From: a sulfur-oxidizing endosymbiont of Gigantopelta aegis
Lineage (GTDB): Bacteria > Pseudomonadota > Gammaproteobacteria > GRL18
Length of the DNA stretch: 64,000 nt
Direction: 5' to 3'
NCBI RefSeq assembly: GCF_016097415.1
Contig: NZ_JAEHGE010000001.1
Coordinates: 2,405,157 to 2,469,156, forward strand
Below are positions 1 to 10,077 of the stretch, piece after piece (the first letter of the stretch is position 1; each line of letters opens with the position of its first letter). The notes below the pieces were generated by a model. That model ran no database searches. It had not been told where the DNA came from and saw only the letters and a program-made list of their open reading frames with translations. The translations under genes were made by a program, and so were the position numbers.

Positions 1-708
1 ATTCCTGATGAAAAGCCTCAGTCTTCTGATGAAGTGGTCGAAATGAAGCGTGGTGCTAAGCGTATCATTGGCTTGTTTTTATTAACCATTGCGACTGCAG
101 TCAGTTTTCATAACTTCCTCGGTCTGCCACCAGTGATTGGTATGTTGACGGGCTTAAGTTATTTACAGTTCCTGGGTTACTATTTGAAAAAGACCAAGGC
201 TAAGTGTCTGGCACGTGAGCAAGCTTTGAATAAAGATGGTGATAATAATGAAGTGGGTCAATTTGTTGCTTTTGATGTGTTTGTTCCTATTGCGAAAGCG
301 GAATGGGATACCTTGCTTTTCTTCTATGGTGTGGTCTTATGTGTGGGTGGTTTAGGCTTTTTAGGCTATTTGTCTATGGCATCAGAGCTAATGTATACAC
401 AGTGGGGTGCAACATCAGCCAATATCGCAGTGGGTGTGTTATCAGCCATTGTTGATAATATTCCGGTAATGTTTGCAGTGCTAACCATGAACCCTGAGAT
501 GTCCACCGGACAATGGTTATTAGTGACCATGACCGCAGGTGTGGGTGGCTCATTACTATCCATCGGTTCTGCAGCCGGTGTGGCTCTAATGGGACAGGCA
601 CGAGGTCAATATACCTTCTTCGGCCACCTGAAATGGGCTCCCGTCATTGCTCTGGGCTATATTGCCAGTATCATGACTCATATGTGGGTGAATAGCGCCA
701 TGTTTTAA
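1..708 (+). CDS. nhaD: Na+/H+ antiporter NhaD, C-terminal part
   Basis: The reading frame is open from the first base of the window, so the true start lies upstream; the GTG at 34 is internal. About 235 residues are visible with roughly six hydrophobic segments. The stretch with SAIVDNIPVMFAVL followed by GGSLLSIGSAAGVALMG is typical of the ion-translocating half of NhaD antiporters of the IT superfamily, which exchange cytoplasmic Na+ (or Li+) for H+ at the inner membrane. An inverted repeat follows the stop codon and may end transcription. Family assignment rests on recognised sequence character; the N-terminal half cannot be checked. Confidence 0.85.
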   Translation: MPDEKPQSSDEVVEMKRGAKRIIGLFLLTIATAVSFHNFLGLPPVIGMLTGLSYLQFLGYYLKKTKAKCLAREQALNKDGDNNEVGQFVAFDVFVPIAKAEWDTLLFFYGVVLCVGGLGFLGYLSMASELMYTQWGATSANIAVGVLSAIVDNIPVMFAVLTMNPEMSTGQWLLVTMTAGVGGSLLSIGSAAGVALMGQARGQYTFFGHLKWAPVIALGYIASIMTHMWVNSAMF

Positions 709-716
709 TAGCAAAG

Positions 717-754
717 GCCTCAGTAGAAATGAAATCGTAGGGTGCTACTGAGGC
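717..754 (+). terminator. inverted repeat after nhaD
   Basis: A perfect 10-base inverted repeat, GCCTCAGTAG and CTACTGAGGC, begins 8 bases after the nhaD stop. No T-tract follows, so it is either a weak terminator or part of the dispersed repeat that overlaps it. Confidence 0.4.
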
Positions 755-771
755 ACGAAGCGCACCATCAA
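737..771. repeat. dispersed repeat C, copy 1
   Basis: The core GAGGCACGAAGCGCA occurs here, again at 32041-32070 and in degenerate form at 54976-55007, each time just after a gene end. The family appears to be a short intergenic repeat; its function is unknown. Confidence 0.5.
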
Positions 772-879
772 TAGAATAAACTGAACGATATGCTTGATTT
801 ATAATAATGCAAGTTCATGACTAAGTGCTTAGGCTATACTTTTTATTATGCCTTAAATTCAACTCATAAGTGCAACACT

Positions 880-1815
880 ATGTCATTATTACAAAAACCA
901 AAGCGCGAAAAAATCAGGATGCTTACTCGCAGTAGTTTCTTTCTATTGTTTATCTTTGCGCCTTTTTTAGATATTTTTCGCTTGGATCTCACGCTGGGGC
1001 ACTTCATCATCTTTGGTCAGCCTTGGACTTTGGGGCTTGATGCTTTTCAGCAAGGGCAGGGCGATGCAGGGTCAGCCGCAATGACTTTGCTTACGCATGC
1101 CTTCTTACCCGTTTTATCCTTTATTGCAATCATCAGTTTTATTATCTGGCGTTATGGCCGTATTTATTGTGGTTGGCTCTGTCCGCATTTTTCTATCGTA
1201 GAAATCTTCAATGATATGATGCTTAAGCATCTCAACCGAGTCACTTTATGGGAAAAAGCCAGTAAAAAATCAAAGGGTGTTTTACCCTGGCTACTGGTGC
1301 TTTTTTCTTGTATGACTATGGCCTTTGTCTGGGCCTTTAGTTTGCTTAGTTACCTCCTGCCACCAGCTGAATTAATTCCGGATCTTTTGAATTTTGAACT
1401 GGGTATGGGAGCCACCCGATTTTTATTGGTTGCCACGACTATTTTTACCATTGATTTCTTTTTTGCCCGGCATCTGTTTTGTAAATTTGGCTGTGCAGTT
1501 GGTGTGTTTCAGAGCCTTATCTGGATGGCAAATAGCAAAGCAATGGTCGTCAGTTTTGATAAACCCAGAGCCTATGAATGCCAGTCCTGTGATCGCGAAT
1601 GTGATCGAGCCTGCCCCATGCGCCTACATACCCGCAGTATTAAACGAGCAAAATTTACCTGTACACAATGTGGTCAGTGCCTAAACACTTGTGACCAAGT
1701 ACAGGCTGACAATCCTGATGGGCGGATTATTAATTGGGTGACCAATGAGAAAGCTCAGGCAGTGGATCGCAATGCGCCCGCTATGGTGGTAAAAGAGATC
1801 ACTAGTAAGCAATAA
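880..1815 (+). CDS. CcoG/NapH-type membrane polyferredoxin
   Basis: About 311 residues when started at the ATG at 880; an upstream in-frame ATG at 817 adds 21 residues of unlikely character. Several transmembrane segments surround the motif YGRIYCGWLCPH, seen in CcoG (RdxA/FixG), NapH and NosR proteins, and FCKFGCAVG follows. The C-terminal third has two cysteine clusters, CQSCDRECDRACPM and CTQCGQCLNTC, which should bind two [4Fe-4S] centres on the cytoplasmic side. Such proteins move electrons between quinol or cytoplasmic donors and periplasmic metalloenzymes, or reduce copper during cbb3 oxidase assembly. It is shorter than usual CcoG and no oxidase genes are nearby, so the exact partner is unknown. 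Confidence 0.7.
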   Translation: MSLLQKPKREKIRMLTRSSFFLLFIFAPFLDIFRLDLTLGHFIIFGQPWTLGLDAFQQGQGDAGSAAMTLLTHAFLPVLSFIAIISFIIWRYGRIYCGWLCPHFSIVEIFNDMMLKHLNRVTLWEKASKKSKGVLPWLLVLFSCMTMAFVWAFSLLSYLLPPAELIPDLLNFELGMGATRFLLVATTIFTIDFFFARHLFCKFGCAVGVFQSLIWMANSKAMVVSFDKPRAYECQSCDRECDRACPMRLHTRSIKRAKFTCTQCGQCLNTCDQVQADNPDGRIINWVTNEKAQAVDRNAPAMVVKEITSKQ

Positions 1816-1866
1816 AATAGTGACTTTATCGGACAGATTGAAATAAGCCAATTTATCTTTACATTG

Positions 1867-1947
1867 GTAGGATGTGGTGAAGAACGAACCGCATCAAAGA
1901 AGTACACTTAAAGCCATTGATGCGGTTCGTTCCTCACCACATCCTAC
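1867..1947. repeat. palindromic dispersed repeat A, intact copy
   Basis: Two 31-base arms, starting GTAGGATGTGGTGA and ending TCACCACATCCTAC, face each other across a 19-base spacer with one mismatch, forming a potential long hairpin. A second copy at 43961-44034 is split by an IS, and a degenerate right arm lies at 41078-41145. The shared sequence continues about 35 bases beyond the hairpin. It resembles a REP/MITE-type element without coding capacity. Confidence 0.7.
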
Positions 1948-2074
1948 ATCTAAAGTGTAAAAAAGATTTAATCTGTGCCGCTTTATATTTATGCTCAATT
2001 AAGATAACATAACATAACATAACCTACTAAATTAGTATGAAATTATCTCTTAATGGAAAAAGTGGAAAAATATT

Positions 2075-2320
2075 ATGTCAGATGCGCACACTTATAATCT
2101 TGATTGTCAAAAATGTCAGGTGCAATACAAACTGGATGATGTGGCTTTTGATAAGTCATGCCAAAATAAGCACACTTTTTTGTTTATGTGCCCATCCTGT
2201 GGCGATTATAAGGCCACGGCAATGACTAACATTCCACAAGAAAGATGGTCAGAGTTTGTCCCAGCCGATGAATTAGATGATTTATTGGCTAGACATGCCG
2301 CTGCAATGAAGAGTCATTAA
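2075..2320 (+). CDS. small zinc-ribbon-like protein
   Basis: An 81-residue protein with two cysteine pairs, CQKC near residue 11 and CPSC near residue 39, spaced as in zinc-ribbon domains, then an acidic helical tail. No signal peptide or membrane segment. A purine-rich stretch (GGAAAAA) lies upstream of the ATG. No family or function is recognised; metal binding is inferred from the cysteines. It stands alone between dispersed repeats A and B. Confidence 0.55.
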   Translation: MSDAHTYNLDCQKCQVQYKLDDVAFDKSCQNKHTFLFMCPSCGDYKATAMTNIPQERWSEFVPADELDDLLARHAAAMKSH

Positions 2321-2352
2321 TTCTTACCTTATAAATTTTTTAGCAGTATAAA

Positions 2353-2440
2353 GTAGGGTGGGCACGCTTTTTGTGCCCACGCTGAAAGTGTGCAGATAAG
2401 GTGCTCAGTCAGCGTGGGCAGATAAAGCCATGCTCACCCT
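2353..2440. repeat. dispersed repeat B, copy 1
   Basis: Begins GTAGGGTGGGCACGC and ends CATGCTCACCCT, with internal complementary pieces around GCCCACGCTGA and TCAGCGTGGGC. A related copy at 38347-38427 is cut by an IS, and a shortened form serves as a hairpin at 16716-16748. Confidence 0.6.
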
Positions 2441-2464
2441 TGCAATGAAAAGTCACTAAATTCC

Positions 2465-2932
2465 TTAGCGCAGTCTATAAAGTGAATGACACGCCGTACA
2501 AGTGCTGAGAATTTGATTTAATTGTGACAAGGTATGTTCCTTGTCAGCCAAAGATTCGGCATCCATTGCCATTTGATCAAAGGCCTGATGCGTAGCAAAG
2601 CCCATTTTCTTGGTAGCCAATGGTAATTTGCCGACAATACTCTTGGGCACACTCGCAAAGCCAATCGTGCCCACTTTTCGGGCAGATGTTGCGATCTGCT
2701 GCATATCGTCTTTTTCAATACCATCAATAATTTGTTGCACGGCAATTAAAAAGCCGCGCATTTCGTTCAAGAAAAAAGCCCGCTCCGATTCTTCAAGCAA
2801 AATAATGGTTCGTCCGTCAGCGGCAATTTCAGTGTCACCTTTAATAATAAATTGATAGCTGAGAGTGGCGCTGACTGCGCTCATAAACAAAAATAATATC
2901 CAGCCTAACTTTGTCATATTAATGAATGCCAT
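2465..2932 (-). CDS. cytochrome c'-like monoheme protein
   Basis: About 155 residues from the ATG at 2932, chosen because an AGGA lies ten bases upstream and the frame overlaps the end of the hemerythrin gene; a second ATG at 2917 is possible. A signal or anchor segment occupies the N-terminus. The only heme motif, CTACH, is eight residues from the C-terminal end region, as in cytochromes c' and c-556 of the four-helix-bundle type. These periplasmic proteins bind NO or carry electrons. Position directly after hemerythrin and the nir genes suggests a role in NO handling, which is inference. A short duplication, ATTCATTAATATG, surrounds the start. Confidence 0.65.
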   Translation of the reverse strand: MAFINMTKLGWILFLFMSAVSATLSYQFIIKGDTEIAADGRTIILLEESERAFFLNEMRGFLIAVQQIIDGIEKDDMQQIATSARKVGTIGFASVPKSIVGKLPLATKKMGFATHQAFDQMAMDAESLADKEHTLSQLNQILSTCTACHSLYRLR

Positions 2933-2933
2933 A

Positions 2934-3425
2934 TTAATGAATTCCTTTGTCATTGAGCACTTTGCCATATTCTTTGTCGGTGCCATTAATGTGTTTGATT
3001 AACCATTCTTTGAGAAATTGCAGGGTATCGACGATAGTGATATCGGAATCACTTTTATATTGAATAATAAAGTCATTAATTTTACTGATAAAGCGTTTGT
3101 GTTGTTGTTTGTGGGCTTCAAGATCTTCGTAGCCGTTATCAGCCATTAATTGCTCTTCTTTTTTGAAGTGGGTCTTGGTGTAATCGACCAATTCATTCAG
3201 TGCTTTTTCTTCAAATTCCTTGCCAGTGTAATAATTGACAGCAGTTTGTAATTGATTGATCAAGTTCAGGAGTTTCTTATGATCATTATCCATTTCTTCA
3301 ATACCGACACTATAATCATCTTTCCAGACTAAGTATTTCTTTTTAGCCATTTTATTATGCACAATGGGAATGGCAACTAGAATGACCAACATAATCCAAG
3401 GCAGAGGATGAGTAGGACCGATCAA
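2934..3425 (-). CDS. bacteriohemerythrin, membrane anchored
   Basis: The domain starting near VWKDDYSVGIEEMDNDH carries the diiron ligands of bacteriohemerythrins: His in DNDHKKL, HFKKEE, HKQQH and HINGTDKEY. Such proteins bind O2 and sometimes NO. A hydrophobic segment precedes the domain, so the protein is probably tethered to the inner membrane. The frame here opens at a TTG that overlaps the stop of a 25-codon upstream frame; adding one T to the T5 run (minus strand, 3424-3428) joins both into one 188-residue protein with two membrane segments. The internal ATG at 3350 would give a soluble form but lacks a ribosome site. The gene sits between nirN and a cytochrome c' gene. Confidence 0.75.
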   Translation of the reverse strand: MIGPTHPLPWIMLVILVAIPIVHNKMAKKKYLVWKDDYSVGIEEMDNDHKKLLNLINQLQTAVNYYTGKEFEEKALNELVDYTKTHFKKEEQLMADNGYEDLEAHKQQHKRFISKINDFIIQYKSDSDITIVDTLQFLKEWLIKHINGTDKEYGKVLNDKGIH

Positions 3426-3499
3426 AAACCTAAAGCGACCATGACAACCGCTCCGACAAAGAGTAAAACCATGCCGAATGTACCCAATGATTTAAACAT
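3422..3499 (-). CDS. 25-codon hydrophobic ORF, probably the hemerythrin N-terminus
   Basis: Starts at ATG 3499 with a good AGGAG at about 3504-3508, and encodes one transmembrane helix (MFKSLGTFGMVLLFVGAV and on). Its stop overlaps the apparent TTG start of the hemerythrin frame. Either it is a translationally coupled membrane microprotein or, more likely, the first membrane segment of hemerythrin separated by a one-base contraction of a T-run. Confidence 0.5.
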   Translation of the reverse strand: MFKSLGTFGMVLLFVGAVVMVALGF

Positions 3500-4936
3500 A
3501 ATATTCTCCTGATGATAGCATTGTGATTAATGCTTAATGGCTAGTGCCTTCTTCTAAATGTGTTTTGTTATAGACATTGTATTTGCCCGATGGTTTCTTC
3601 ATGGGTAAGCGAGTGACCTCTTTTAGCGTCAGTGCATCATAAACAATGATTGCGCCATCATCTTCCCAAATGCTCAATAGGGCATAACGTCCATCCTTAG
3701 TGAATTCAACATGCGCCGCTGTTTTACCTGGAGCAGGTTGTAAAGTCTTAACAATCTCTAAGGTTTTTTATCAATAATGTGGACTAAATCTTTGTGTGGA
3801 CCAAAAAACATCAACCCAGGCATAGGGGCTTTTTTCATGGCTACGCATAAAAAATCCAGGGCCTTTAGTTTTTATTTTTTAATAATTTTCCAGGTTTTAG
3901 TATCAATAAAAGAGACCACGCCTTCCTTGATATTGGGTGTTGCAATAATATGAGTGTCCTTATATTTCCAGCTAATACCAGAACTTAAATGAGGCATCCC
4001 CGGTAAGTCGATATCACTAATTTTTCTGCCGGAAGAAATTTTAATCACCTGCCCACCCTGGGGTAAGCGTTCGCCCTTGGGACGTGCAGCACCAATGATG
4101 TGTTGATATTGCTGATCAAAGAAAAAATCATCCAAATAATTACTCAGTTTAACACGTCGAATACTAAAGGGCTCACCAGTATAAGCAGGCATTTCATGAC
4201 GATAATCATGCACGAATATTTTTTATCGACATAAGGAATTTCCCAGAATTCAGGAAAATCTTTTAAGGCTAAAATAAAACTTTGTCGTGGTGCGGCAGTA
4301 TAAACCGCACTGACGCGTGAGCTTTCACCCTTCTCATTGACTACAGGAATCAGTTTGATGGGACTTAAATCATAGGCATCTAAAATAACCGCCGTATGAG
4401 GTAAGGTATTGCCCACAATAACATAGCGTCCATCATCTGAAACAGCCAAATTACGGGTATTAATGCCGACACGAATATCGGCAATGATTTTTAAATTATA
4501 AATATCAAATTTAGTGACCCAGCCATCTCGCGAAGCAAAGAATACATAGCGGCCATCCTTAGAATACTTAGGACCACCATGAAGGGCATTATGGGTCTTT
4601 AGACGAAAAATAGGCTTAAATGTGTCACCATCAAGTAAGGTAACATGATGATCACCAATTTCAACCACTAAAAACAAATTTTGCATATCAGCATCAAAAA
4701 TGGGTTTATTGCCCAGACTATCTGGTGCATTGCTTATCTTGTGACTGTTTTTAATTGCCTGCATATCCCAGCGGGGTTGATGGGCTAATGGTGTATAAAT
4801 ATAGTCAACAAGAGAGGCTATTTCAGTATTGGAAAGAGTGTCGGCAAATGCCGGCATCTGGCTCGCTGCACGACCATTTTAATCACCAATGTGGCAGCCT
4901 TTGGCTTCAAGCGCTTAAAGCTCTGTGGAATCAAGG

Positions 4937-6446
<1,510 letters not shown>

Positions 6447-6690
6447 AGGGCGGGCCAATCAGTCCCAGACGATCATCGCCATGACAAGAGGCACAATTCT
6501 TTTTAAACAGCTCAATAGTACTCACATTAGTGCTGGCACTAGCGTTAACATTAGCACTGGCAGTAGCATTTATATTAAACGACAGGCTAAAGAAAAAAAT
6601 CAGGTAAAAAAAGAGCTGTATTTTCATAGGATTATAATTAATCTCAAGGCATTTAAGCTTGATTATAATCCTAGCCTAGCAATTGAAACA

Positions 6691-6704
6691 TTGATTTTTA
6701 TCAA
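6691..6704 (-). promoter_or_regulatory. FNR/DNR-type box upstream of nirN
   Basis: TTGATTTTTATCAA is a perfect TTGAT-N4-ATCAA palindrome, 64 bases before the nirN start. It implies anaerobic or NO-responsive control separate from the nirC promoter. Confidence 0.7.
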
Positions 6705-6805
6705 GTTCAGAAGAGGGGAAGTATCATGGGTATTTCTACACGTGATATTTAATATCCAGTACATAAACTTGGCAGGAATAAAACATTAGCTTGGATACAG
6801 CCGCA

Positions 6806-7948
6806 CTAAGCTATGCCAATTTCTTCATCCGTTAGATAACAGGCGGGATCTTCTGCCCAGAAGTTATCGGTGGTTTGCCAGGCTCTGACGCGGGTATTGC
6901 CATTGCAGATATTGAGATATTGGCATTTGGCACAGCGTCCTTCGACGGGTCTGGGACTTTGCTTTAGGCCTGCCATGAGTGGGTCAGAAGTGTCCGGCCA
7001 TATTTCTGAAAAAGGGCGGTCTTTGACATTGCCTAGCGAATAATTCCACCACATGGTATCAGGATGTACCTTGCCTAAATTGTCGATATTGGCAATATTA
7101 ACCCCTGAAGAATTACCTCCCCATTGATCCAGACGAGCCTTGATAGCATCGGCTTGCTCGGGGTAATGCGCTTTCACCCAATGATAGAGATATAGGCCAT
7201 CAGCATCATTATTGCCAGTGACATACTCACGTTGAATGCCTTGTTTAATTTCTTTAATACAATGTTCAAATAAGAGATCCAATGATTTGCGGGTGGCCAG
7301 ATGATAGACATCATCCTTACGGTTTTTATTGCCCCGACCGGCATAATTAAGATGTGATAAATAAAATTTATCAATCTGTTCATCTTCCATGAGTTGCAAT
7401 AGGGCAGGAAGTTCATCCGCATTGTCCTGCGTTAGGGTAAAACGCAGACCCACTTTAATATCATGTGCTTTACACAGACGAATGCCCTTGATGGATTCTT
7501 GATAAGCCCCTTCTTTACGGCGAAAAATATCATGGGTTGCTTCGACGCCATCAATGCTAATGCCGACATAATCATAATTAACGGCGGCTATTTTCTCGAT
7601 GTTTTCTTCTGTGATCAGCGTGCCATTAGTGGACAAGCCGACGTAAAATCCCATCGCCTTAGCATGGTGAGAGATTTCAAAAATATCATCTCTTAATAAG
7701 GGTTCACCACCGGAAAGAATCAGCACCGGCACACCAAAATCTTTTAAATCATCTATGACGGTAAATACTTCATCGGTGGATAACTCACCTTTAAAATGTG
7801 TGTCAGCAGAAATAGAATAACAATGTTTACAGGTCAGATTACAGCGACGGATTAAGTTCCATATCACCACCGGTCCAGGTGGATTTCGCTTGGCCTTTAG
7901 GGGTGTTGGCTGGATGACTTCATTGAGATATTGCGAAATTCTAAACAT
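6806..7948 (-). CDS. nirJ: heme d1 biosynthesis radical SAM protein NirJ
   Basis: 380 residues. The radical SAM motif CNLTCKHCY lies near residues 36-44, and a C-terminal SPASM-type cysteine set is seen in CAKCQYLNIC plus a later cysteine near AEDPACYL. NirJ removes two propionate side chains from a didecarboxysiroheme derivative during heme d1 synthesis in the cytoplasm. The gene follows nirD-L-G-H in the same direction with a 46-base gap, and nirN is next. Intact and of normal length. Confidence 0.92.
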   Translation of the reverse strand: MFRISQYLNEVIQPTPLKAKRNPPGPVVIWNLIRRCNLTCKHCYSISADTHFKGELSTDEVFTVIDDLKDFGVPVLILSGGEPLLRDDIFEISHHAKAMGFYVGLSTNGTLITEENIEKIAAVNYDYVGISIDGVEATHDIFRRKEGAYQESIKGIRLCKAHDIKVGLRFTLTQDNADELPALLQLMEDEQIDKFYLSHLNYAGRGNKNRKDDVYHLATRKSLDLLFEHCIKEIKQGIQREYVTGNNDADGLYLYHWVKAHYPEQADAIKARLDQWGGNSSGVNIANIDNLGKVHPDTMWWNYSLGNVKDRPFSEIWPDTSDPLMAGLKQSPRPVEGRCAKCQYLNICNGNTRVRAWQTTDNFWAEDPACYLTDEEIGIA

Positions 7949-7994
7949 AATTAACCATTTGCTTAAAGAATAGGTTTTAACCTGATTTGGACGC

Positions 7995-8468
7995 TTAGCT
8001 TGATAAGCGTAAGCCCGTTTTTTTTAAAAATTTTGTGCTATAAAGCAGCTCATAGCCAGCACAGTGTTCACCTAACAAGCTAACGATTTCCATTACCTTG
8101 ATGGCTACTTCATCTTTACTTTTGCCATGTAGCATGGCAAATAAATTATACGGCCATTCAGGTAAGAAACGTGGCCGTTCATAACAATGGCTGACAAAAT
8201 CTAAAGCACCTAATTGTTGGCCTAATTCATTAATCATATCATCCGGCACATTCCAGACTGACATCGCATTTGCCTGATAACCTAATTTATAATGATTAGG
8301 CACGGCACCGATACGACGAATTTTTCCTTGTTCAAGCATGGCACTCATGCGTTGCTTTAGCAACTCGGGTTTAATATTGAGTTGTTGAGCAATCATATCA
8401 TAAGGCGCTTTAACCAAGGGTAAGCCGGATTGTGTTGCGGTAATTATTTGTCTATCAAGATCATCCAA
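7995..8468 (-). CDS. nirH: siroheme decarboxylase subunit NirH
   Basis: 157 residues with an AsnC/Lrp-like winged helix and ligand-binding fold, including RRIGAVPNHYKLGYQANAM and a conserved YERPRFLPEWPYNLF block. NirD, L, G and H together decarboxylate siroheme to 12,18-didecarboxysiroheme for heme d1. The choice between NirH and NirL rests on gene order (fourth of the four) and on the short C-terminus. Ends 46 bases before nirJ. Confidence 0.85.
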   Translation of the reverse strand: MDDLDRQIITATQSGLPLVKAPYDMIAQQLNIKPELLKQRMSAMLEQGKIRRIGAVPNHYKLGYQANAMSVWNVPDDMINELGQQLGALDFVSHCYERPRFLPEWPYNLFAMLHGKSKDEVAIKVMEIVSLLGEHCAGYELLYSTKFLKKTGLRLSS

Positions 8469-8493
8469 AGTGGTTATCCATAGTTGTTATCCA

Positions 8494-8937
8494 TTAGGCT
8501 TGAAAATGCAAACCAACAAAAAATTCCTGTAGCTTGGGCATATTATAAACCTTTAGTCCGGTTTTATCTTCAATCGCCTTATTGGTTGTTGCTATTTTCT
8601 CCAAGCTATCGGTTGCCAATACATACCACATATTGAATTCATGATCGCGGGCATAATTATGTGCCACCTCAGAAAAAGAATTAACCATTTCAGTGACTTC
8701 GTCGAAGCGTGCTTCGGGTACGCGAATGGCACACAAACTAAAACTACCACCGAGCTTTTGAATATCATACATCGGACCAAAGCGGGTCAGGGTTTTGTTT
8801 GCTAGTAATTTTTCTAGCCGCTGTATTAAGTCATCTTCAGAGAGACCTATTTTTTCTGCGGCAATGGCATAAGGGTGGTCGGCAATGGGAAAATCCCCCT
8901 GAAGCAGATTGATAATTTTTTTATCAAGCTCATCCAT
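8494..8937 (-). CDS. nirG: siroheme decarboxylase subunit NirG
   Basis: 147 residues, AsnC/Lrp-like, with the NirD/NirG-type features TRFGPMYDIQKLGG and a YARDHEFNMWYV block that differs from the PEW block of NirL and NirH. It overlaps the end of nirL by 8 bases and lies 25 bases before nirH, which argues for translational coupling. Its role is in the siroheme decarboxylase step with its three paralogues. Confidence 0.85.
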   Translation of the reverse strand: MDELDKKIINLLQGDFPIADHPYAIAAEKIGLSEDDLIQRLEKLLANKTLTRFGPMYDIQKLGGSFSLCAIRVPEARFDEVTEMVNSFSEVAHNYARDHEFNMWYVLATDSLEKIATTNKAIEDKTGLKVYNMPKLQEFFVGLHFQA

Positions 8938-9508
8938 ACGCGAGTTTAGTCTCTATTGTTTGTTTCTGTTCGCTCTGTGTGGTGAGAGGGGATGGCAAGC
9001 TGGAAATAGAGCGACTGATGATTTTATCAGAATCAATATAACGTGCGCCACGTTGTTTAAAACGGCGCGTACTGAATAAAGGCTCATGTTTAATATCTTG
9101 TAAGTCTAAAAAATCCACCAAGTCATCCAGACGTTGTAAAACGGATTCCCTGTCTTTACCATGAATCATAGAAAAAAGATTGTATGACCACTCGGGTAAG
9201 CGACGAGGGCGTTGATAGCATAGTGTGACACATTCAAATGAGGCAATGCGTCGAGCAATTTCAGCGACTTTATCATCGGGAATATCCCAGACGACCATGG
9301 CATTGGCCTTAAAGCCCAGCTCGCGATGACGAACAACAACACCCAACCGCTTAATTGTACCATCGTCTTTTAATTGCTGTAGTCGGGTAATGACCCTTTG
9401 TTCAGAAATACCCAATTGCTCAGCAATGGTGACAAAGGGTTTGGCAGTAAAATCCAAACCATCCTGTATGGAGGCAATAAGTTGTTGGTCTAAAATATTT
9501 AATGTCAT
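8930..9508 (-). CDS. nirL: siroheme decarboxylase subunit NirL with extended tail
   Basis: 192 residues. Residues 1-155 form the AsnC/Lrp-like unit with IKRLGVVVRHRELGF and the YQRPRRLPEWSYNLF block shared with NirH. The last 35 or so residues are a Ser/Thr-rich tail not seen in the sister subunits; it runs into the nirG start. Second in the nirD-L-G-H order. Part of the siroheme decarboxylase. Confidence 0.85.
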   Translation of the reverse strand: MTLNILDQQLIASIQDGLDFTAKPFVTIAEQLGISEQRVITRLQQLKDDGTIKRLGVVVRHRELGFKANAMVVWDIPDDKVAEIARRIASFECVTLCYQRPRRLPEWSYNLFSMIHGKDRESVLQRLDDLVDFLDLQDIKHEPLFSTRRFKQRGARYIDSDKIISRSISSLPSPLTTQSEQKQTIETKLAYG

Positions 9509-9592
9509 GGCATAATACCTTTTTTTACAGCTTTTTTATTAACATGTTTTTATTAGCACTCTTTATTAGCACTCTTTATTTAATGCACTGCA

Positions 9593-10057
9593 TTAGCACC
9601 AAAGAGGAAAGCCTAAATCAATATGGTAATCACTTTCCATGGGTAAATTCATAACACTTAAACCCGTTTGTTGAGCAATTTTATCTAAAGTCTGTTCGAC
9701 TTCTTGTTGCGAACTTGCAGTGACCACAAACCATAAGTTAAAGTCATGTTCACGTTCATAATTATGGTTAACTTCGGTGAAGCTACTAACAATATTAGCC
9801 ACTTCATCCATACGTGCTTCCGGTACTGCCATTGCCGCTAAAGTACTGCCACCGACTCGCTTAGGACGAAATACAGGACCGATACGACTAATCATGCCGC
9901 GTGCTTTTAAAGCGCTGAAGCGTGTTATTATTTCATCAGTTGTGACGCTAAACCCCTTGGCCTGCATCTCTGTTGCAATCACAGCATAAGGCTCAGACAC
10001 CAAGGGGATGCCTTGCTGATAATCATTTAATAATTGCTTTTCTAATAGTGTCAGCAT
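9593..10057 (-). CDS. nirD: siroheme decarboxylase subunit NirD
   Basis: 154 residues, AsnC/Lrp-like, with SRIGPVFRPKRVGG and NYEREHDFNLWFV, the NirD/NirG signature. First of four decarboxylase paralogues, 20 bases after nirF. The 84-base gap before nirL contains two direct copies of CTTTATTAGCA and no gene. This nirD differs from the Rieske-type nirD at 27582. Confidence 0.85.
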   Translation of the reverse strand: MLTLLEKQLLNDYQQGIPLVSEPYAVIATEMQAKGFSVTTDEIITRFSALKARGMISRIGPVFRPKRVGGSTLAAMAVPEARMDEVANIVSSFTEVNHNYEREHDFNLWFVVTASSQQEVEQTLDKIAQQTGLSVMNLPMESDYHIDLGFPLWC

Positions 10058-10077
10058 TCATCTTTACCTTTTCAATC

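Noticed and set aside
6481-6789. A plus-strand frame of 102 codons beside nirN
   Set aside because: It is antisense to the nirN N-terminus and runs through the FNR box; composition is that of non-coding sequence.
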